Shown in pieces: positions 15,629 to 20,142 of a stretch of DNA of 20,142 nt. The notes beneath the pieces were generated by a model. The model saw only the letters and a list, made by a program, of their open reading frames with translations, did no database searches and was not told where the DNA came from. The stretch is from Pancytospora philotis (taxonomy: Eukaryota > Microsporidia), in contig JALRLY010000212.1 of the NCBI GenBank assembly GCA_023647555.1, positions 1-20,142 on the forward strand, in the 5' to 3' direction. The position numbers and the translations under genes were made by a program. Within the stretch, counting starts at the first letter, position 1, and each line of letters begins with the position of its first letter.

Positions 15629-16171
15629 ATGATCTGGTCAACGAGGGCCCGCTGGTGCGTGTCCGCGCTGGTGCTCGGCGCCTGCCGCGCGGTCCAAATC
15701 AACACAATGGTATTTAATAACTCGAGCGACAGGTCGGCGACCATCCAATTCAGCGAGCCCGTGGTCGTGGAGCAGCTGAACCTCTGCAAAAAGGTGAGCG
15801 GTGACAACGTTGTCCCCGTAGCCGCTCTCATGGACCGGATCACGGATCCGCCGAACTACCCGGAAAAGCTGCGCAACCTCTCGCGCAGCGATGACAAGGA
15901 CCCGACGTACAGAGGAGAGGCGACGGTCAGCAGTCTGACGGTCGATCTAAAGGGCATAGACTTTCAGGAGAATGTTCTCTACTGCTTCAAGGCGCTGCTT
16001 TACGGGACTGGCGAGACGGTATACTCAGAGTCATTCGTGTACGATGACGGGAGGCTGCAGTACGCCAGGGACTGCGATAACGGGCACTGGTACAGCAACA
16101 TATGGGTGTGGTGCTGCGTGGTGCTCATTGTGGTGCTTGTGCTGCTCGTGCTGAGGCTGCTGTTCTACTAG
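15629..16171 (+). CDS. Small type I membrane protein with signal peptide and C-terminal membrane helix
   Basis: A 180-residue protein of no family I recognise. The N-terminus MIWSTRARWCVSALVLGACRA is a likely signal peptide (about 1-21). The ectodomain of about 135 residues is Ser/Thr/Asp-rich with alternating hydrophobic patterns suggesting beta strands, possible N-glycosylation sites at N30, N31 and N83, and cysteines at 53, 119 and 149. A strongly hydrophobic segment at 159-180 is one membrane helix, leaving essentially no cytoplasmic tail. CCC touches the ATG; no AAATTT block is close. It follows the secreted array in the same direction, so it may act in the same surface or secretory setting, but that is only positional. 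Its codons are more G/C-ending than those of the array genes. TTCATTAAA follows at 16200. Confidence 0.82.
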   Translation: MIWSTRARWCVSALVLGACRAVQINTMVFNNSSDRSATIQFSEPVVVEQLNLCKKVSGDNVVPVAALMDRITDPPNYPEKLRNLSRSDDKDPTYRGEATVSSLTVDLKGIDFQENVLYCFKALLYGTGETVYSESFVYDDGRLQYARDCDNGHWYSNIWVWCCVVLIVVLVLLVLRLLFY

Positions 16172-16199
16172 AAATGCTGTGGAGCAAAAGCCTGCGGTA

Positions 16200-16208
16200 T
16201 TCATTAAA
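16200..16208 (+). terminator. TTCATTAAA 3'-end signal
   Basis: ATTAAA-type polyadenylation signal 29 bases after the stop of the membrane-protein gene; the third copy of the same nonamer behind a gene in this window. Confidence 0.45.
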
Positions 16209-16456
16209 GCGTTAAAGATACAAGAAAATTGAATGGCTATGCCAGAGTGAGCAGCAACACGACTATTTAGCAAAAGCTGAAATAGCTTTTATAGCCCCAT
16301 GCGTTCTAAGGCACTCGCGCATAAATAATACAATTTGAATATTGTGCTAGTAAGAAACAGCCACAGCTTTGGCAGGTGTTAGTGCCAGCACCAATAAGAA
16401 GATCCTTCATACACCGCATCCTGCATATTTTAGCGCACGGCCGATGGAATAAATGC

Positions 16457-16478
16457 AAAAATTTTACACCGACGGGCG
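16457..16478 (+). promoter_or_regulatory. AAATTT-like block plus GGG start signal
   Basis: AAAAATTTT (16457-16465) and GGG (16474-16476), two bases before the ATG at 16479; the G-triplet variant of the microsporidian start signal. Confidence 0.5.
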
Positions 16479-17099
16479 ATGGCTGTTGATGCTCCAACCA
16501 CGAAGCCTGCGTACGCAATCACGACGATCCTGGGCTCCGTCCCGTACATCATCGATACCGACAGGCCGTTCCTGCAGAGGCCCCGCCTAGTCCTGCTGGA
16601 CGATTTTCTCTACAAGGACTCGTACTACCACAAGGGCGGGCAGCTGCCTCTGAAGGACTTTGTCGCTGCTGGCACGGATGTGCTGCTCGGGACCAGGGGC
16701 GAGCGTCCGGCGGTGCTGAGCTCCAAGCGCGGGAACTTCAAGGTCACTCCGGAGATGTACAGGGAAACCGTCGAGCGCATGGGCGTCGCAGCCTTCTCGG
16801 ATTACCATACCGGCAGGCTTGAGTACGGCGGCGCAGAGCTTTTGGAGCCGTCTGATGCGGCCGACCTGGCTGCGAAGATTGCACAGGGGCATCTGCTGTT
16901 TGGCACGAGGTTTATCAACCAGCTGACAGAGACAGGGCAGCTGCTCCTCATCGAGGATGGCGCTCTAATCGTTAAGCATGTGAACGACACTGAGCACGAG
17001 TATGTCAAGTACATGCTGTCTATCAAGGAGATGAACGCGTTTTCGTTCATTTCCGAGCAAAACTACCGGACGATTGATGAGTATTTCAGGTCCTTGTGA
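16479..17099 (+). CDS. Reduced queuine tRNA-ribosyltransferase accessory subunit-like protein
   Basis: A 206-residue protein that I read as a shortened member of the tRNA-guanine transglycosylase family, closest to the noncatalytic QTRT2-type subunit. The middle, SSKRGNFKVTPEMYRETVER then GVAAFSDYHTG (about 81-112), matches the barrel segment where family members read (V/L)TPE..., an acidic-rich strand and a conserved Asp. The end, EYVKYMLSIKEMNAFSFISEQNYRTIDEYF (about 173-204), resembles the C-terminal helices of the family with the AYIHHLL...KE...HN pattern. Family members are about 400 residues; here much of the barrel and the zinc site are missing, and there is no cysteine at all. It therefore cannot bind zinc or catalyse base exchange in the usual way. 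The assignment is by eye and moderately secure. The start is supported by the AAATTT/GGG signal. Confidence 0.6.
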   Translation: MAVDAPTTKPAYAITTILGSVPYIIDTDRPFLQRPRLVLLDDFLYKDSYYHKGGQLPLKDFVAAGTDVLLGTRGERPAVLSSKRGNFKVTPEMYRETVERMGVAAFSDYHTGRLEYGGAELLEPSDAADLAAKIAQGHLLFGTRFINQLTETGQLLLIEDGALIVKHVNDTEHEYVKYMLSIKEMNAFSFISEQNYRTIDEYFRSL

Positions 17100-17221
17100 C
17101 TATGCTGCGCGCTGTTATGCAGTACGGTATGTTTGAAGCACAGTATCGGCTTTAGCAGCTTGTCCTACCTAGCTACGTACCATCTGTTATTCTAAGTAAT
17201 AAATCCTGGTTGTTCATCTTT

Positions 17222-17257
17222 ATTCTTTGGATTCTTTGGATTTTTTGGATCTTTTGC
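17222..17257 (+). repeat. Four tandem 9-base repeats before the proteasome gene
   Basis: Two perfect ATTCTTTGG units (17222-17239) are followed by ATTTTTTGG and ATCTTTTGC. They lie 57 bases before the proteasome ATG. The frame is open through them, which artificially lengthens the apparent coding region, but they lie upstream of the start signal. Confidence 0.7.
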
Positions 17258-17288
17258 ATCCCGTCGCAGAGCGCCTAGGCTCCACTGT

Positions 17289-17313
17289 TAATTTTGCAGG
17301 GCACAGAGCCCCT
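17289..17313 (+). promoter_or_regulatory. AATTTT block plus CCCC start signal of the proteasome gene
   Basis: TAATTTTG at 17289-17296 and CCCC at 17309-17312, one base before ATG at 17314. It decides between this ATG and the upstream frame opening at 17227. Confidence 0.5.
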
Positions 17314-18042
17314 ATGGCCGGCGACTTCGACTATGACAGCTTCCTGATGTTCAACCCCGAGGGCAAGATCCGCCAGCTCGAGTACCTCAGACAGGCCACT
17401 GGGCTCGGGAACACGTGCCTCGCGCTGAGCAACCCCAAGCACGGCGTCCTGGTCGCCCACATACCGCGGCGTTCCAAGCTCGCGGAGCCGCAGAACAAAG
17501 TTTTCGAGATCAAGGAGAACGCGCTCTTCGCCTTCGCGGGCATCACGAACGACGGCCTCAGCATCGTGGAGTACCTCAAGCACCGGGCCATCGAGGAGGA
17601 CGTGGTGAAGAACCGCTCGATACACTACATCGATGTGTTCGATGATCTCTGCGTGGACGCCGCGCGGCGCTCGATCGCGGACTCGTCGCGGCTGTACGGC
17701 GCCGCGGGCATTCTCATGATCGACACGGACGGCGTGAAGGTCGTCGAGTTCGATCCGGTCGGCACTGCGCGCGAGATGCGCGGCGTGGCCATCGGCTTCC
17801 GCGCGCAGTCCTGCATGACCATCCTCGAGGACTGCGTCGACGAGATCGCCGATGCCTCGCTGGACGAGCTCATCAGGCTGGGGATCCGTGCGCTGGGCAA
17901 CGCGCATCCCGACAAGGACGAGAACACGCTCAAGGTCGAGGACGTGTATATATACGTGATGGAGGCGGGTGCGGGCTACAAGCAGGCCATGGCCTCCGAC
18001 TATATGGTCTCGGGCGAGGAGACCGATGTATCACAAGAATAA
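17314..18042 (+). CDS. 20S proteasome alpha subunit, alpha6-like (PSMA1/PRE5)
   Basis: A 242-residue alpha-type subunit of the 20S proteasome, the ring that gates entry to the proteolytic chamber. The alpha-type N-terminal signature is present as FDYDSFLMFNPEGKIRQLEYLRQA (about 5-28), modified from the usual YDR...F.P.GR..QVEYA. The body matches the Ntn fold with GVLVAH, ALFAFAGITNDGLSIVEYL and ILMIDTDG; the stretch VVEFDPVGTAREMRGVAIGFRAQS, with EF.P.G and an acidic/aromatic position before AIG, is most like alpha6. Alpha subunits have no catalytic N-terminal threonine, consistent here. The C-terminus is acidic. The start at 17314 gives the standard short N-terminus and sits on the CCCC signal; starting at 17227 would add 29 low-quality residues encoded partly by tandem repeats. 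Codons are strongly G/C-ending. Confidence 0.92.
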   Translation: MAGDFDYDSFLMFNPEGKIRQLEYLRQATGLGNTCLALSNPKHGVLVAHIPRRSKLAEPQNKVFEIKENALFAFAGITNDGLSIVEYLKHRAIEEDVVKNRSIHYIDVFDDLCVDAARRSIADSSRLYGAAGILMIDTDGVKVVEFDPVGTAREMRGVAIGFRAQSCMTILEDCVDEIADASLDELIRLGIRALGNAHPDKDENTLKVEDVYIYVMEAGAGYKQAMASDYMVSGEETDVSQE

Positions 18043-18346
18043 GTTAAATATTCAGCTGGCGTATTGGTAGAAGTGTTGCTCTTTTAGTCCTGGACAAGCT
18101 ATTTGCCTGTGTGAACTCTATTGAAACGTTTTAGAGGCACTGTGGGCAGATACCGCTTGACATAGGCATTGGCTAGGCCAGCGGGTTCATCCACATGCAA
18201 AATGTGACCATTTTCATACTACCTGGCCTATCATTTCCTATTGTTTAGAGATCTATCATTACGCGCACTGCGCCATTGTCTGAAGCATCTACAGTGAAAG
18301 GAATAAACTATTTGTAGTCCAAAATATTAGAAAAAGCAAAAGACTA
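18043..18346. other. 304-base gap between convergent genes
   Basis: AT-rich 3' region shared by the proteasome gene and the convergent secreted-protein gene. An AATAAA lies at about 18300. Nothing else is supported. Confidence 0.5.
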
Positions 18347-19435
18347 TCAATAGGTAATGCGTTTATATTTGTTACCAGAGCGGATGGGAGAGTCGTATTG
18401 GGGGAGGCTTTGGGCCAGCTCCTGTTTACATGCTCTAATCTTCTTCAATAGGCTCTCTAGGTCGAGAAGCAAATTCGTTGCCACCTCTCGCAGATTAGGA
18501 ATGCGCTCATCGATCACTTCATCGGCGTACCGTTTCTTGTCCGCTACGGTCAGCGCGGCCGACCGATACAGGCGATGCTCCCTGCATTTCGCCTTGTACA
18601 AATTGGTGATGTTTGCTCGGGCGCTGCGCAGCTTGACTATCTCGTCGTTCACTGCTAAGGCGACCCTCATGTAATCGAAGAAAATGCTCTTTATCGCGCC
18701 AGGCATGCAGCCCTCTATGCCCTGTATATCAAGGATGGATCCGCTCGTGTTCTTAGGGGCGATTCGGCGGGCCCTGATCTCTTTCTCTATAGCATCGCCG
18801 TTCGTTGTAACGTACAGCCTGACAGCGTGTGTGAACCTGGACCACTTTAGCGAGCTGTTCTGCTTCGAATCCATATACTGGTGCACAAGGATCGCATCAC
18901 CATTGATCTCCGCCACCTTTTTGATTAGCCCTACATCGACCATGCAGTCGTAATACAGCGCGAATTCTCTGAGCGCGTCTCTGCACGTCTCGAAGTACAG
19001 CAGCCGCATGGTCCTGTTCGGGTATTCGTCGTGCCAGTCCTCCCTCAGCCACTTGTCCTGCTCGTATATTCTAGCATCGGCAGCGGAGAGGCGGGCCGCC
19101 GCCGTGTGGGGCTGGTGCTCCTTGGCCAGGTTTACATTCAGCGCAGCGTAGGCACAGCCCCTGTAGTACCTCTCCCACGCGATGAACTCCCTCGACAGGT
19201 CTTTAACACCTCTGCACAGCCCGAGCAGCAGGCTCTCGCACGCAGAGCAGGCCTTAAGAAGCGTGTTTGTTGAGATGCTGGTGCTCCTCACGCCGGAGCT
19301 GTTGCTCTCTGCCCTGGGACGCGCATAAACTAATTGCATTGCGCCGTGTGGCGGAGCTGTGTTGGCAGCATGGGACAGCAGCAAGACAGTCTGGACTACC
19401 GCTGCGATCACCATTTCTACACCCTTCTCGTGCAT
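18347..19435 (-). CDS. Secreted helical protein, diverged fifth member of the paralog family
   Basis: A 362-residue secreted protein. M1 at 19435 or M8 at 19414 could start it; both give a hydrophobic signal ending SHAA (about 24), and M8 puts the hydrophobic run at the very N-terminus. Neither has a clean AAATTT/CCC signal (ATAAATAA before the first ATG, GGG nine bases before the second). It belongs to the family by pattern rather than obvious identity: C94 in YYRGCAY and C151 in FETCRDAL are 57 residues apart, and FETCRDALREFALYYD parallels FKACCNFLSLYD of member 2. A later block GIEGCMPG...FFDYMRVALAVNDEIVKL mirrors YHGLDQM...FETYMGAGLLALAELDR of member 3. The first half lacks the KYG motif. 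Several possible N-glycosylation sites (N45, N140, N193, N229, N275). No low-complexity tail. Function unknown. Confidence 0.82.
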   Translation of the reverse strand: MHEKGVEMVIAAVVQTVLLLSHAANTAPPHGAMQLVYARPRAESNSSGVRSTSISTNTLLKACSACESLLLGLCRGVKDLSREFIAWERYYRGCAYAALNVNLAKEHQPHTAAARLSAADARIYEQDKWLREDWHDEYPNRTMRLLYFETCRDALREFALYYDCMVDVGLIKKVAEINGDAILVHQYMDSKQNSSLKWSRFTHAVRLYVTTNGDAIEKEIRARRIAPKNTSGSILDIQGIEGCMPGAIKSIFFDYMRVALAVNDEIVKLRSARANITNLYKAKCREHRLYRSAALTVADKKRYADEVIDERIPNLREVATNLLLDLESLLKKIRACKQELAQSLPQYDSPIRSGNKYKRITY

Positions 19436-19994
19436 TTATTTATTCGTACCGATAGCAGACCCATCAGTGATATTGATGCGTGATCTCGTGAGTCAAGCTA
19501 TCAGGCGCAGATTTTAAGATGGCGTTGTGCTGCGTGCAAATCCGTAAAAACTTTTAGTGAGGGAACGCAAACGACCCGTTTAAGATTCTAGCTTTGTGTA
19601 TGCAAGCTCAGGATAGAACCATAGCTTTGAAAGTTCTTAAATGCGCAGTTCAGGCACTGGAATGGTTAATCTAGATCAGAGATCTTCTAGCCCTTTTGTA
19701 TCCGGATTTGATTTTCACGCGGGAAAGCGGCGTTTCCAGTAATAAAGAGCACAATAGCGCCAATGTATAGCAGAAGCACTATTTTTATCATATTCGCATA
19801 GTGCATGCCCGTATGCTGATACGTCTCTGTACAGTGATGCATATGCCACTCCAGAGATGCGCTTTCAACACATCAAACTCTTTGCAATAACATTCCAAAG
19901 TGTATGTCGCTCAACCCGTGGCCGCATCCACACAAAAGTCGTGCCCACCCCACCAGCACTCGCCGTTTAAATCGGATGGAAATATTTTGGCCCG
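19436..19994. other. 559-base divergent intergenic region
   Basis: It separates the fifth secreted gene (-) from the pseudouridine synthase gene (+). AT-rich, with several ATGs that each open fewer than 20 codons. The only recognisable element is the start signal at 19980-19994. No RNA gene seen. Confidence 0.5.
19980..19994 (+). promoter_or_regulatory. AAATATTTT block plus CCC start signal
   Basis: AAATATTTTGGCCCG immediately before ATG at 19995. Confidence 0.55.
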
Positions 19995-20142
19995 ATGGCT
20001 GGGGCGAGCTACCGCAGCTACCTCGAGTCCCTCGACAAGAAGGAGCTGATCAAGCTGCTCTGCGCGGGGAAGCGGCCCGCGAAGCCATTCGCCTACAAGT
20101 CGCACCGGACGGTGGCGCTGCGGGTCTCCTACGACGGGACCA
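19995..20142 (+). CDS. tRNA pseudouridine synthase, TruA/PUS3-like (N-terminal 49 residues)
   Basis: The first 49 codons of a gene that continues past the right edge. Residues about 38-48 read RTVALRVSYDG, the conserved first strand of TruA-family pseudouridine synthases (pattern ...alr..YdG..y.G). The 37-residue lead with a LESLDKKELIKLL helix and a basic linker is typical of the eukaryotic PUS3/DEG1 branch, which modifies U38/U39 in the anticodon stem of tRNAs. The catalytic Asp motif lies outside the window, so the branch assignment is tentative. The start is well supported by the AAATATTTT/CCC signal. Codons are strongly G/C-ending. Confidence 0.75.
   Translation, partial: MAGASYRSYLESLDKKELIKLLCAGKRPAKPFAYKSHRTVALRVSYDGT

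Larger units (their letters stand above)
16172..16478. other. 307-base gap with hairpin and start signal
   Basis: It contains TTCATTAAA at 16200-16208 (3' signal of the preceding gene), a perfect 7-base inverted repeat AAAAGCT/AGCTTTT at 16272-16290 with a 5-base loop, and the start signal of the next gene. A CCCC-ATG at 16299 opens only nine codons. Confidence 0.5.

Noticed and set aside
16299..16328. CCCC-ATG in the 16.3 kb gap
   Set aside because: The frame stops after nine codons.
17227..17313. 29-residue N-terminal extension of the proteasome subunit
   Set aside because: Encoded partly by tandem 9-base repeats and upstream of the start signal; alpha subunits begin close to the FDYDSF-type motif.

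Overview
This window looks like chromosomal DNA of a microsporidian (obligate intracellular, fungal-related parasite), probably one of the less AT-rich lineages. The evidence is compact, intronless eukaryotic genes (TrpRS, 20S proteasome alpha, TBC RabGAP, R2R3 Myb, a tRNA pseudouridine synthase), shortened versions of eukaryotic families, no bacterial ribosome-binding sites, and a repeated signal just before start codons: an AAATTT-like block followed by CCC or GGG abutting or close to ATG. AAATTT-like and CCC/GGG-like signals are established for microsporidian genes. They let me choose starts and find genes that length alone would not justify. The genus cannot be fixed from the sequence.

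Layout. 1-200 (-): start of an unrecognised gene running off the window. 549-1517 (-): TBC-domain Rab GTPase-activating protein. 1960-2448 (+): basic, disordered-looking small protein with a good start signal. 2449-3848: unusually long 1.4 kb gap with no supported gene. 3849-4493 (+): R2R3 Myb factor. 5176-6339 (-): tryptophanyl-tRNA synthetase. 6822-7916 (+): alpha/beta hydrolase of the ABHD12/BEM46-like group. 8170-8559 (+): unrecognised small protein.

9049-15401 (+) is the most distinctive part: four consecutive genes for secreted, mostly helical proteins of 395-490 residues that are paralogs of each other. A fifth, more diverged copy lies apart at 18347-19435 (-). All five have an N-terminal hydrophobic signal, one cysteine pair spaced 53-58 residues apart, a C-terminal helical block opened by a Gly-aromatic/Leu-acidic motif, and in the first three a low-complexity Pro/His/Gly/Tyr/Asn-rich tail. 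I recognise no known family; lineage-specific secreted proteins at the host interface or in the spore are the reasonable inference. The tandem array is followed by 15629-16171 (+), a small type I membrane protein with signal peptide, ectodomain and C-terminal membrane helix.

Right end: 16479-17099 (+) is a very reduced, cysteine-free protein resembling the queuine tRNA-ribosyltransferase accessory subunit; 17314-18039 (+) is a proteasome alpha subunit closest to alpha6; 19995-20142 (+) is the beginning of a TruA/PUS3-type tRNA pseudouridine synthase. From 6822 to 18042 nine genes in a row are on the plus strand. Housekeeping genes use strongly G/C-ending codons, while the secreted family uses a more mixed set. 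I found no tRNA or rRNA gene, transposon or CRISPR array.
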